A DNA stretch of 64,000 bases, from NCBI GenBank assembly GCA_038503075.1, contig JBCAML010000007.1:1860001-1924000 (forward strand). The letters are read 5' to 3'. Positions within the stretch are counted from its first letter, which is position 1. The number at the start of each line of letters is the position of its first letter. The notes under the pieces were generated by a model. That model was not told the origin of the DNA, did no database searches, and worked only from the letters and a program-made list of their open reading frames with translations. The translations under genes and the position numbers were made by a program. This DNA is from Gyromitra esculenta (taxonomy: Eukaryota > Ascomycota > Pezizomycetes > Pezizales > Discinaceae). Of the stretch, positions 1 through 11,865 are shown piece by piece.

Positions 1-84
1 CTCAACGCCCCCACCGAGGTTGTCAAGCAGATCATCATCAACATCGAGGCTGGTGTTGAGGTCGAGGTCACCATTGCTGCTTAG
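1..84 (+). CDS. 3' end of an unidentified protein-coding gene
   Basis: The reading frame is open from base 1 and ends at a TAG at 82-84, giving the last 27 residues of a protein whose start lies left of the window. The tail is rich in valine, isoleucine and glutamate and ends in T-I-A-A. Its third codon positions are almost all C or G (ctc aac gcc ccc acc gag), which looks like a well expressed fungal gene and unlike the AT-rich sequence just after it. I do not recognise the family from so short a tail. The call rests on codon bias and the clean stop before non-coding sequence. Confidence 0.55.
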   Translation, partial: LNAPTEVVKQIIINIEAGVEVEVTIAA

Positions 85-2951
85 GCGGGTTTTGGGACAG
101 GTGTCGCGGTGATGGACAGGATGGGGATATATTCTATCATGTTCGAAATAAAAAAACCGAAAATATCAAGAATCCCAAATGGCGCGCCAGAAAACCAGTA
201 TCCAAGAACCGGAAGTGCCAGGGAGACTTTCAAAGTTCTCAAGCCCAAATACCACTTAGCCCGAGCCATGCCGATAGTTTTCATATTAGTAGCTGTGTAC
301 TGGGTTGGTACAATTGAGAGTGAGAGCGCTACTAACCTTAAGATAGAAGGCAAGGCTAAATAAGTAACACTAAGGGATAGCTAACAGACCCCTAGATGGC
401 TCCAGTATCTCCCATAAGCCCACGGGCGATTAAACTAGAGTAATTCTAGGCACCTATTATTCACATTCTATGATGGGATTTCTAGCGCCACGCTTTTTGA
501 CATGGGTGGGAAGCACGAGTGACGAGCAGTAACTCCCTTTTTATTTTTTTGGCTGGCCAGTGCCACTTGGATTGAAGCTATATGCTCCCTAGCCCGCTTC
601 CAGACAACTCTTCCCCGAAAACATGTATTGTCTGCTCTTACTTCTAGGTATTACCACCAACATTGCTGCTTCTATCACGGCCACCACCATTTCTAACAGC
701 ACCTCTAGGTAGCCGCTTATGGTTGTATTACATGTAGTTATCAAAGCTAGGGCGGTGGGAAAAAAAACAGCAAGCTTATCAATTGAAGATTTCAGCAGCC
801 TCTGTCTTACTAAATCATCGAGCCTAACGGACGGCCCCCTTTTTATGCTATGAATTTTATCTTTCGTCGGCCAATCTGGCTGCCATTTAAAATAAACGCA
901 CCGTTCCACAGCCTATACAAATACCCATTAGGCCAAAAGGCTTTCAAATACGATTCCCAGAGCTTTGACCAGCTTCCGCATAGTGGTGGCTAAAACCGGG
1001 ATACCAAGGCCCGTCTCAAAAGTAAGCCCCGGGCCACAAGAGGCCAGGTTCCCAGACAAGACCGGATCGAGTGATAGAAAACGAACACATTCGCCACAGG
1101 CGGGAAAAACTCCAGGAGCGGCCAACACACTTCCGTGATTCCACCAATAGAACAAAAATTCATCACGGAAGAGCTTGGCGTGATCTTGCGTTGATAGGCA
1201 TAAACCTCAAGTGGGGTGATACCATCCACGATCGTGGCATGACGTCGAACTGATGATCCGCAGCCATGGTTCTATATAAATCCCCCCCTCCAAGCCCAGA
1301 ACTTCATCGGAATCTCTCTGCCCACGACATACATCTTCTCCATTGCCTAAACACACGTCGAGCAGGGCTGCTCCTATTTTGCCAGCTATTTTGCCAGCTA
1401 TTTTGCATCCCTTGCTAACAAAACGCAGTACACTTAAGCCACCCCTCGAATCCGCTGAAAAATCCACGGTATTGTAAGTATCACCATTCGAGAAAAAAAC
1501 ATCCTCTACAAAAAAAACACCCACCATGATACTAATTTCTAGTATCAAGATTTAGGGTTATCACGCTGTTGTCTTCGCCCCCTCTCCCCGGTCTTTGCTG
1601 CAATGTCTTACGCTGGTTCACTCTACCAGAAAAACATAATATAACATGTACGTAAGCTTTCGCGGTCCCTAGTCTGCCTTTTTACTGTGACCTAGGCTGC
1701 TTGTCGTCTTCGGTGCCACCCACCCCCAAAACGTTCACTACTATTTGAGCTCGGTAATCTCAACCTTCGCCCTTTATCCACTCTACACACCTACTACTGT
1801 TTTTTCTGTTTCTTTTCCACCTACGCACTCTGCCCTACTTTATGGAAATCTGTGTGTGATGTATAACAACTGCGGACCCAGTGATCTTCGTTATCCGGCC
1901 TACCTACAAAGGTGAGTTGTTGTCTTCTTCTTCTTCTTTAGTCCCCTTTTAGGTAGGGGGAGTACTACGACGCTGTTTAGGCGGGGGAGAAGGGAGAAGG
2001 TGCATACGTACATGTATCTATGTTTGAAATAGTCTTAATAGAGTAGAATTTATCTTTTTAATGCAACCTTTTATCTTTTGAAAAAAAAAAAAGGGTGCTG
2101 GGGGGGGGGATTCAGTCCAATTCCGGATAGATTCTATAATCCTCTCCTCCTTTTCCAAATAAACTTTGTAGTTAGCGAATGGTCCACCACCATCGTTACT
2201 ACCAGTTTGTTTTATGAACAATAATAATTCCTTCGTAGGGGGGGAGGGAAGCCCCCCGACCTGATGCAGTAAGGTTTGAGAGTACTTGATCAGTGGGAGA
2301 TATAATAATGAAACTCCCCGTTGCGCTTACTAGTGAATACTGCCCGTGAAGCCTACAGCCTAAATCACTAAAAGGAACTGTTGAAGAATAGTGAAGAGAT
2401 TCGTATATCTGCGCTATGCGATGAAGAAGAGGAGAGAAAGGAGAGCCAAGCACGGTGGCATCAAGCCCCTATTTACATATTCCATATAAAGCCATATAAG
2501 CCGGGCCATAGAGGGGCTCTTTGGACGCTGAATAGATCGGCCAGAGGAGTCTTCATGGTAGTTAAAGCTTCTAGTTGAACCGGTATCCCGTCGGAGGACG
2601 TGAAACCTGGGAAGCCTAGAGTATAGAGATATATAATATACCCAACAGGAACAAGTGTTGTACCTAATGAATAAACAACAGCAATAGGAACAAGTATAAA
2701 TTTCACGAGTGATATATCATGACTCTATGTCACCTCACGAAAAAATTCACTCCACGAGACTGCTCCCTAAAATAACAAATTTATTCCATCTATTCCACTA
2801 CAAAAACCCATAAAAATGCTCCTATAATCCCAAGCATTCCCTAAAAACTAAGCTGCTATAGTACATTCGCGTCACAATAATAGTGATAGAAGCAAATACG
2901 TAGCCATTCTACGCATTACCTTACTAGCTAACCACCCTCTCGAGCCAGTAT
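85..2951. other. intergenic region, no gene recognised
   Basis: About 2.9 kb between the 5' partial gene and the 3' end of POL3. All open frames are short, lack family resemblance and have irregular codon use. It holds a 12-bp tandem repeat near 1374, homopolymer runs (A/G tracts at 2080-2110), a CTT microsatellite at about 1923-1939, and TACATGTA palindromes at 729 and 2009. No RNA gene was recognised. Confidence 0.6.
1374..1406. repeat. 12-bp tandem repeat, about 2.75 copies
   Basis: The unit ctattttgccag is repeated twice exactly, followed by a third partial copy. It is a simple slippage-type repeat in non-coding sequence. Confidence 0.8.
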
Positions 2952-5900
2952 CTACCAGCTAACATCCACATCAAACCTCTTCAGCTCCTTCCCAGCCTCC
3001 TCAATGTCCTTCCTCGCCTTCATCCGCATATAAAAGATTGGGCAATCCCTACTAGAGCAAATGACCTCGCAATGGATCGATCCCTGACAGCGCTGACATT
3101 GTGTCCACAGCCGACCAAACTTGACTTCGAGATCCGATACTCTGTGTAGTGTCTTCTGATACAGCTCGCCGAACCGGGGTCTGCAGTCCTCGCACACGGC
3201 GCCTTCGGCTTCGGCTTTCTTCGTCAGGGGTGCTTTACAGCCCATGCACGTTTGGGTCTTCTTCGCGAACTTCATCAACCCACCAACGGTAGGTGCGCTG
3301 ACGGATACGGTCCGAGTGTGGTCACCAGTTACTGTTACACGTTAGGAAAGGAAGGCGTGATTAAGAGGGTGTAGAACACATGCATAGCAACCGCGCTTTC
3401 CGCTCCCCCAAAATTGGCTCGAAGATTCTTGTTAGTGGCTTCGACAGCTGGTTGTCAAGGTAGTATTTTGTATCGATTGGTACAGAGTTCTCTAGAACAT
3501 ATATCGGGTCCTCTGATTTCTCATAGTTCTTTGAGCCAGCACCTTTGATGATAACATAGGCGACACGGTCTCCAAGCGTTGGTGCAGAACCAGCGTCTCG
3601 CTTTTTCATGCGTTGTGCGAGCTCAACGTGTGCCTGTTTACCTGCGTATTCCGCATTTGTCTTGGTCAGTGCTTTAGTGATCACCAACTGAGACATATCG
3701 ATTCTGTTTTGCAGCAAATCGGAAATCATGTCTTTGACGTATCTATCTCACAAAATTAGTGCCCAGCCAATTCGAATGGAAAAGGAAGAACAAACGTCTG
3801 TGCCCCCTCAACATCCCGCTCAATCAGCATTTTCCTCAGCACAGTCTCAATGCACACCTGGACCAATCTGCAATTGTCTCTTCGCACCGTCTCGATACCC
3901 TTCGTATCCATCTTATCGTATTTGTCGGTCCTAGTCCAATACAGTCCCGCATAACGCTTCTTGTTAATCAACAGGTACGGGAAATACACCTTCTCGAATT
4001 CGAGTTTAATCGGCTTGATGAATTTGCCACTGACATACTGGGCAGCCTCTTCACCAAGCTTCATCGCAGTTGGAAGATCGCCCATGCCAAACTTCACCAT
4101 GACTGAATCGGTGTCACCATAGATGACCTGCGCGTCGTGTGAGTACCCATTAGCGATGGTATACTGCTTCTCGACCTCCTCCTTCGTCTTCTCGATCATC
4201 TGACGGCCATAACTGGTAACACTAGACGCAATTTGTAGACATGGCAGCTTCCCGACAGTCGCACCAGTAATACCATAGACGGAGTTCGCAGAGATCTTCA
4301 GCGCGAGCTGTCGGCCGTTCAAGACGGCCTTCCGGCTTGGGTCTGTCTCCTTTTTTAGGTCTGCTTTGGCCTTCTTACGGGCGCCGAGAAGATTCTCGAG
4401 AATAAGCGGTATCATCCCCTTCCGAACAGTGTCTTTAACAAACCAGTCACCGTTCGGAGTGACCGTAAAGTCCTTATCCCTCACAAGCCCTAGCCTCTCG
4501 GCGACCTCCTTCTTAATCAATGTCGTATAGCAAAGGTTATGCGCCTGCATGATACTAGGGTACAGCGACGCGAAATCGAGCGTCGCAATCGGGACATCGT
4601 AGAAACCTCTGGTAGGCTCAATGACCGTGGCACCCTCGTATTGTTCAGTAGTACCGGCCGCCTGACTAAGATCTGGGATGACGAGGGCTTGTTCGGCAGC
4701 TTTACGGAAAATTTGGGACATAAACTTAATCTGCTGCCCACGGGCAAGAAGGTAATTGAACGGGACACCAGTGACACGAGCCATCTCAGTGTAATTAACA
4801 AGACACATAAGCTTCTCCAATAGTCGCTGTGGAAGGTATGCATCCTTGAGACAGTACACCGCAAGACGCCTTCGAGACTCGGAAGTACCATTGAAAAGCT
4901 CTGTGATCATGCTATGATGCACGTCCTCCTTCTGCTCGCTGAGGAAATGCGCACATACAGAATTCAGTGTATAGGAACGCAACTGATAGTCACGTTGAAT
5001 CAGCTGCAGCAAATCAAGCTGTAGTCGACCATTCGTATTCGTCGATTTCGTGTCTCGGTTCCCCATCTGTTTACTCGAAAAATTGGATTCCTTCGCCTCC
5101 GACTTCGTCCTCAATAGACGAGTCCAATAGGGAAAGTTTGGCAGATCCAAGTGTCTCGCGCGCTTGAGCAAGTACGGGAAATCAAAGTTGGCAATATTAT
5201 ACCCGATAATAACATCAGGGTCGACCTGTACGAGGAACTCCTTCCACCCCATCAGCATATCCTCCTCCTTCCCATACTCCAAGACTTGCGTATTGACGAT
5301 CGACGAGCAAGTATCCAGTGTAAACACGTTCCTCACAAACGGTTTGTCCTCGCCATACCGAGTCACCACATTGGCAATTTGAATGACTGGATCCTGGTCC
5401 GGTTCCGGAAACACACCCTTACGTCCCGCACATTCGATATCAAACGACAATATCCTCAGCGGGGCCATCTTTGAGTACTCCCCCTCCACCGAGTGCGCAA
5501 TCAAATCCCGAAAATGCACCGCCGCTTCAATTTGGCATGTGCTTGTCAGGTCCGACTTCCCCAACATGGTATACTTTCCGGCAGCAACCTCAATCCAGCT
5601 CATCCCACTGATCTCGGCATCGACCATGAACCGTAGGACGTACTGGATATTATCGAAAGTCATGATACCGCCCACACCAGCAGGCCACATACGCTTGTAA
5701 TTTGCGTCACCTTCCTGGATGAGGGTGCGGAGACGGTTGATATACTTGGGTTCTGTAACAGTTATCTTGAGGTATGGTGATTTTTGCCCACCAGTATAGC
5801 CGTAGAGGTTTTCGCGCATGGCAATCTGGACTGAGTGGATGACACTTTCGTATCCATTAGAAAGCTTTGTTTCGAGTGCTGCTTTGTAACCCTCCAGATG

Positions 5901-6493
5901 GGTGTGGTCGAAATTGATGGGGGCAGCGACGTAGAGGTAGTGCAAAAAGCCATTAACATGGAGAAGGACCGAGTGACCATCCTAGGAAAGTTAGTCGGGG
6001 CTCTATCATAAGTAGTGAGGATTGGGATGTAGTACTCCTGTAACTCCGAATAGTCGTAGATTCGTCCGGCCGTGTAATGTTCCTTCCTCAACCTCAATCT
6101 GCTGAAAAATCAAATTCTCAGTAGCAGGGTCCCAGCTAGCATCTAGCTCTGGTCTCGCCCATTTCTGGTCCCTCTCACCATTGACTATTCACGTCTCAGT
6201 AAAAAATTTAAAAAAAACCACTATTCGCCACTAGCCCCCTAGTATCAATATTACGCACCCCCTTTCAGTTCATGTATCTCTTGCGTCAACCTCTCCAAGT
6301 CTCCCTCGAAGCTGCTCTTCACCGTCTGTGACAGCTTCAACTTTGATAGTCTCGCCTCCCTCGTCTCGCCAACAGTCTTTGGCTTCTCCGCGATCTTGGG
6401 CTTCTTTGCCGTTGAGGCCTCTGGTGTGTCTTTCTTCAGACGGCCATTCTGGTCGTATGTGAGCATGCGTCTTTTCTTCGTTGCGACCGGCAT
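2952..6493 (-). CDS. POL3: DNA polymerase delta catalytic subunit
   Basis: Catalytic subunit of DNA polymerase delta, the nuclear lagging-strand and repair polymerase. Five exons: complement(2952..3331, 3378..3742, 3796..5981, 6036..6184, 6259..6493), 1104 aa. The start is the ATG at 6493; a longer frame to 6517 would begin with TTG. B-family marks in order: Exo I FDIEC (about residue 308), Exo [10 protein letters not shown] (about 395), Exo III YCLKDAY (about 505), motif [10 protein letters not shown] (about 598), SANSVYG, and motif C YGDTDS (about 750). The C-terminal CysA and CysB clusters (CMGC...CEDC and CQRC...CSSRDC) are complete; CysB holds the [4Fe-4S] cluster in this family. The intron at 3332-3377 has a weak donor (GTTCTA) and is the least certain junction. 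Divergent from HOM3, with MluI-box-like sites upstream. Confidence 0.97.
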
Positions 6494-6754
6494 CTTTGCG
6501 TTCGTTCGTGCGTGCAAGCGTGTAGAGTGGTTTCTCTTTATCGTGAAGAAAACCGGAATCTCGCGTTAACTAGTCGTGATTTTGCAACGTGAGATTTAAA
6601 AGTCCAAATCCAAAAGGCAAAATGAGAGAACTGTAAACCTGAAGCAAACAAAAGCAAAAAAGGTCGGAAATGAAGATAGCTCGTAGAAAGCAATGGGGCA
6701 GAAAATAAAATCCCCCTTGAAATACGTAACTGCAGAAGACAAATGCGGTGGGAA

Positions 6755-6835
6755 TCGCGTTTCGCGGATTTCGCGGATTTAGCGCTGTTTTGGGAACGCG
6801 TTTGTCATTATACATCCTGGTCACGCTGCACGCGT
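6755..6835 (-). promoter_or_regulatory. candidate cell-cycle (MCB/E2F-like) promoter elements for POL3
   Basis: Two exact ACGCGT MluI cell-cycle boxes lie at 6796-6801 and 6830-6835. Just beside them is a CG-rich run with repeated TTTCGCGGAT-like units (about 6758-6780). They sit 260-345 bp upstream of the POL3 start codon. In yeasts, MBF binds ACGCGT and drives G1/S transcription of replication genes including polymerase genes. The motifs are visible; their function here is inferred. Confidence 0.45.
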
Positions 6836-7353
6836 TAAGTGTCGTGGCGAAATGCATGAAATTTTTTCTACAAAACAGTGAAGCATTGGGAAATAACGGC
6901 TTTGCTTTATTCTACTTTGAGGATGTATACAGAATGGGGGTTTGGATGGCTTGGATGGTTTGGATGTTGGTTGGTGGCAGATCTCTAGTAATGTCACGAG
7001 AGCTGTGTCTCATCTTGAAGTTTGGCCGGACGACGATTGGCTAATTAATTGGTGGACTTGGGCGACTTTGGAGATGAGCTGGTGGTTTGGTCTATGTATT
7101 TAGCGGTCTCAAGATAATGCTTCTCTAGTTATGTATATCATAGCCGTCCTAGCCTCGATGCCTCCTAAAAGCAGATCTTCACTCTTTTCTCTGACACGAA
7201 CTCGATATTTATGGAGGTGCTTCAGCTATGGCACTCGGAACAGCTTTGGTTTGAGACAAGACGAGCAGCACCCAGCTCTCCAGGAAAATACCACAAACCA
7301 TAGCTATATATCTCATAGGCCTTAGTCGATTACACGAAGTCAATGGGCATCTC

Positions 7354-7396
7354 TGCAGGTACCTGCGTTTCCTCAGTTAATACCCGGGAAACGCAG
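7354..7396. repeat. palindrome and adjoining 10-bp hairpin
   Basis: A perfect 12-bp palindrome gcaggtacctgc (7354-7365) overlaps a perfect inverted repeat, ctgcgtttcc (7363-7372) and ggaaacgcag (7387-7396), with a 14-nt loop. It lies about 400 bp upstream of the HOM3 start. Its role is unknown; it could be a regulator site or the remnant of an inverted-repeat element. Confidence 0.6.
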
Positions 7397-7792
7397 CCGT
7401 CCATCTCACAAATCACCAGTCCACGGGAACCCGCAAGAAAGGGCTCGCGAGCCATAAGGTCCCTTGGTGAACAAGCATCTACCTCGCCGAACTCGCCCCC
7501 CACAGCACCTACAAGAGGAAAAATGTCTCCGCAGCAATAACTACTCCCTTGAATTCTAGCAATTTTCCCTGATTCACGCAGAGACCAGGCACGGTGCCGG
7601 GCCGTCGGTTGTTCTGGACGGTGGTCTTTCTCCCGTACAAGGCTCATCTTGGCATTCGCACGCCATCCAAACTTTTCGTCCCAGCTGCCCCACCACACAT
7701 CTCTACTGCAGATTCCCACTGACCCTCGAAACGGCCAAAAAACCGCTTTTCTGAAAGCGACCCGAAAAATATATATACAACAAACCACAGAT

Positions 7793-9693
7793 ATGGCTCT
7801 AGAGGTACTCCCAGAATTCCCAACTATAAACGGGCGCTGTCATATGAAAAAGAACGATGCGAATGCTGGCTGGATCGTCCAAAAGTTTGGTGGGACCAGT
7901 GTCGGGAAGTTCGCAGACAAAATTGCGGAAGACGTCGTGCGGTGAGAGCTACCACCCAATTGAATTCTAGAACTCCTTCCTTTTACTAATTGGCGGTTTT
8001 TGAATAGTTCACATATAAACCATCACCGTATCGCTATTGTTTGTTCTGCGCGAAGCACTGATACTAAGGCTGAAGGCACTACGAACCGGTGAGTCATACA
8101 TGAGCTTTCCCCCCATGAACTTGCGGTTCTGACAACATCTAGACTCCTCCGCGCTGCTGAAGAAGCTCTGAAACCAGGCTCGAAACTGTTCCTTAACATT
8201 GTCGACGCAATTCGGGAAAGTCACGTACAAGCTGGCGCCGAGTTCATTCGCTCCACTGAGCTACTTGAGAAGCTTAAGATCAGCATTGAAACTGAATGCG
8301 GGCGATTAACGAGCTTTTTGAGTGCTGCTCAGATCATAGATGAGATTAGTCCAAAGACAAAGGATATCATTATTGGTGCTGGGGAAAAACTGGCGTGTTT
8401 ATTCATGACGGCGCTATTGAAGGATAGGGTGAGCTTTCTCAGTGCCTTTGGAGGCCAGACCACATGGCTCAACTACTAATATTCACTTACTAGGGCATCG
8501 ATGCGGAATACGTAAACCTCGAAAATATCGTCCCCAGTTCCTACGTAGTCAAGAAAGGTCTTGACCAGGAATTCTACGACTTCCTCGCCAAGCAACTCGG
8601 CGAGCGTATGCGGGAGTGCGAAGGCAAAGTACCCGTCGTAACAGGTAGGCCACGTTTTCTTGACAAGCCCCCACCAGCGCTACTAATAACCCAATCCAAC
8701 CTAGGCTACTTTGGTGTTGTCCCCGGCAGTCTTCTCGCCTCTGTCGGTCGTGGATACACCGACCTCTGTGGCGCCCTCCTCGCTGTCGGCCTCGACGCCG
8801 ACGAACTGCAAGTGTGGAAGGAAGTCGACGGGATCTTCACCGCCGACCCACGCAAAGTCCCAACCGCCCGCCTCATCCCCATGATCACCCCCGAGGAAGC
8901 TGCCGAATTGACCTACTACGGCTCCGAGGTACCCAACCCCACCCCACTCCCCCACACATAAGCTGACCCCGCTAGGTCATCCACCCATTCACAATGGAAC
9001 AAGTAATCCGCGCCCGCATACCCATCCGCATCAAAAACGTTGAGAACCCAGCCGGTGAAGGCACCATAATCTTCCCCGATACAATTGCCCGCAAAGGCGA
9101 AGACACACCAACCCAACCCCCACGCCACATCCGCTTCGGCTCCCAGGACCCCCAGCTCCTCCAACACAACAAACGACCAACCGCAGTAACAATCAAAAAC
9201 TCCATCGTCGTCCTAAACATCCACAGCAACCGTAAATCCCTCGCCCACGGCTTCCTCGCAGACATTTTCAGCACTCTAGATAAATGGCGCTTATCAGTAG
9301 ATCTTATCAGTACCAGCGAAGTACACGTTAGTATGGCGCTACATTCTGAGGTTCGCGAACACGATCTACGGGAAGCGATTGAAGAACTGCGACGTTGTGG
9401 TACTGTGGATGTTATTCGTGATTTGACGATATTGAGTTTGGTCGGGAAGCAGATGAGGCATATGGTTGGGATTGCGGGGAGGATGTTTACTACGTTGGCG
9501 GAGAGTAATGTCAATATTGAGATGATCTCACAAGGTATGATTTTTTTGTGTTCTGAAGTTAGGATGGACAAGTGGCTAATTTTGTGAAGGGGCGAGCGAA
9601 ATTAATATCTCTTGTGTTATCAAGGAGAAGGATGCGATTCGTGCGATGAATGTGTTGCATACGAAACTTTTTACGTATCAGGATCTTGATTAA
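7793..9693 (+). CDS. HOM3: aspartate kinase (aspartokinase)
   Basis: Phosphorylates L-aspartate, the first committed step toward homoserine, threonine and methionine in fungi; cytosolic. Seven exons: 7793..7941, 8008..8088, 8143..8428, 8494..8644, 8705..8928, 8976..9534, 9590..9693, 517 aa, close to the yeast enzyme. The amino-acid kinase signature KFGGTSVG lies near residue 30. The kinase domain continues through GYFGVVPGSLLASVGRGYTD and the segment VWKEVDGIFTADPR. Two ACT-type regulatory domains follow, the first starting near VVLNIHSN, consistent with threonine feedback. All introns are GT-AG and 48-66 nt. Divergent from POL3. I saw no clear GCN4/CPC1 site in the quick scan of the upstream region. 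Confidence 0.96.
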
Positions 9694-10423
9694 AGGACTG
9701 TGAAAGGAGTGGAAGAGGGTGTTGGTTTTTTTTTTTTATAGCTAGCGGCTAATTGGTTTTGTTTTAGCTCTCGTTCTCTTTATTTATTTTTTACGTTTTT
9801 TTATTGTGCTCTTGGCTAGATCATGGAGAAGGGAGGGTGAAGTTTTTTTTTTTTTGCTTAGAGGGAGAAAAAAAAGCGGACGATATCATTTTCATTTGTA
9901 GAGGGATTTTGTGTAGGGGGTTTTGTTTAGACTGTATTTTTTTCCTTCTGTGGGTTAGGAAATAAAAGTGCCTTTAGATGCGTATATCAGCGATGCTAAG
10001 GCTGTTTATGAGTTTGCTGGATACTTTATTTCCCTGGGTGTCGCACTTAAGAGTGGTAGAGTTCTTTGGTAATTATGTCTGGGCGATGTTTCCGCATCAT
10101 AATTAGTCACTCGATTTCCTTGGCGGGTGGTACCGACGTTATGGTGTGAAGACTTCGTATACCTAGCCAGAAGGCTACGGCGGCTTTTCTTACGATGGGC
10201 GAATTACTAAAAGGTTGGGAATAGTTTGCTATAAAAACTCTAAAGTTACGGGTAAGAAAATAATACTCTCCTTCTTAGCGTGTGGGAAACCGTGGAGTAG
10301 CTACTCTTTACCCCCTATTCACTCACTACACTAACATTGTAGAGTATCACCACGCAACCAATCTTGCTCCTTCAACAATATTTTGCAATATTCACTGCAC
10401 TCAAAATTCATCTACCTACGGTT

Positions 10424-10984
10424 GTATACGTCCCTCTTAGAGTCGGGCTCGCGGCAGGTACCTATCCAGGAGATAAGGTCCACAGGTACCTGTTCAGCAG
10501 ATATTTCCTCTGCAGGAATCAGTCGGGGCAGGTAAGCTAGCCCACCGAGGTTAGTAAATTCTAGGTCAAAAAAACCGAATTTCAAAACGAAATATATAGT
10601 ACACATCTGACTCCATTGTCAGCGTATAGCTAATTCTAATTCAAGAACCCACTTACATTCCCATTACTTGCAGATCAAGTGCACATACTCCCCATTTTAC
10701 CTATATATGTGCATGCACGCGGTCTTGTGCCTAACCCTATAACGGAGAACAAAAACTCTCAGCTGAAATATATTTCGGATTATACTTTTCTGTAGCAGGA
10801 TGAGTATCTTGAGAATGATCTATAGCCTCAAATCGCAAAATGGATTCACTTACACGAGGCCTATGTGTAGGCTGGGGCCGGTCCTAAGGGTGAGAACACT
10901 CTCTATGGGACAGATACCTGCAGATCTTATCTCCCGGACAGGCACCTGCTGTGAGTCTGACTCTGGACTTCTGCGATGAATACA
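10424..10984. mobile_element. MITE-like element with long imperfect terminal inverted repeats
   Basis: The left arm (about 10424-10497) matches the reverse complement of the right arm (about 10909-10984). For example caggagataaggtcc on the left pairs with cgggagataagatct read from the right, and agagtcgggctc pairs with agagtcagactc. Roughly 80-85% of about 70 positions match by eye. The interior of about 410 bp has no coding frame. The exact ends and any target duplication could not be fixed. A non-autonomous DNA transposon remnant is the likeliest reading. Confidence 0.5.
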
Positions 10985-11140
10985 GCATTTGGCTGGCATT
11001 TCTTAACAATATGTAGCAGACCCACTCTGATTACTCGTACCAACTATATTTAAGCAGACAACCATTCGGTTCGAGAGCAAAGTGACTACGAGTGATAAAC
11101 GATGACCCCAAAAGTCGGTCCAACCGAGCATAAAATTCTA

Positions 11141-11192
11141 GCCCGAACATGGAACAACAGCCCGGACATGGAACAGCACCCGGACATGGAAC
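11141..11192. repeat. short imperfect tandem repeat (cccggacatggaaca unit)
   Basis: Three adjoining copies of a 16-19 bp unit containing ggacatggaaca (the first copy has gaacatggaaca). They fall inside an unconvincing 73-codon open frame (11102-11323) that I do not call as a gene. Confidence 0.6.
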
Positions 11193-11865
11193 ATATTCGC
11201 AAACCATTAACCACAGTGCTGAAAGGTGGGTGTGTTTTTGGGACCGTGTTGTTAGAAAGCACAGGAGGAGATCCGGATGACTATCGTATTAGCTTCGAGA
11301 GCTCCGTAGAACTACAAATTTAAACCTGCATTCATTAGAATGATGTATGAATACCGTACCAATTTCACCTTGTATTCGTTCCAAGAGAGCGCTCACGCTA
11401 ACAAATATCCATTTCCCCTCCGCCAACAGCTAAAAGCACGACTATCAAGAAAGCAGAGAGAGAAGTAGTGTAAAAGAATCAAGTACATACACGTACAGTA
11501 CACATTGCTACGGACATCGCAAAGAATCCGAGAAAACCAAAGAAAAAAGAAAAATAACCATAACAGTGGGAGTAATAAAATCACAAGGAAAGAAAATGAG
11601 AAAAAAGGAGCAGCATTCCAGGCACAATCCCTTTCTTTTGATCTTCGCTTCAGTCTATCTTCCATCCTATCCCATCTCACCAAACACTTCGTACCCCACA
11701 TCCTAGATATCATTACCCTCCCCGTTTCCGAAATCAGAAAGAGCCCACGTAATTACCACCCCAAGTTCAACCAAGAAAAACCCCCTAGAAAACCAGAGAA
11801 ACCAGAGAAACCAGAAGAGAAAAGAAAAAGAAAAAGGGGGAAAAAGATATCTAGTTGCACTACAA

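Larger units (their letters stand above)
6494..7792. other. divergent intergenic region POL3/HOM3
   Basis: About 1.3 kb that must contain the promoters of POL3 (leftward) and HOM3 (rightward). It contains the MCB/E2F-like cluster at 6755-6835 and a small palindrome plus hairpin at 7354-7396. No gene is supported here. Confidence 0.6.
9694..11865. other. intergenic region with an inverted-repeat element
   Basis: About 2.2 kb between convergent HOM3 and RPD3. The first 270 bp are poly-T rich and probably 3' UTR. An element with long imperfect inverted termini lies at about 10424-10984, and a short tandem repeat at 11141-11192. The last 470 bp are A-rich on the plus strand and probably RPD3 3' UTR. 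No gene was recognised. Confidence 0.55.

Noticed and set aside
6494..6517. N-terminal extension of POL3
   Set aside because: The extended frame begins with TTG, not ATG. The ATG at 6493 is the first true Met and gives a normal N terminus.
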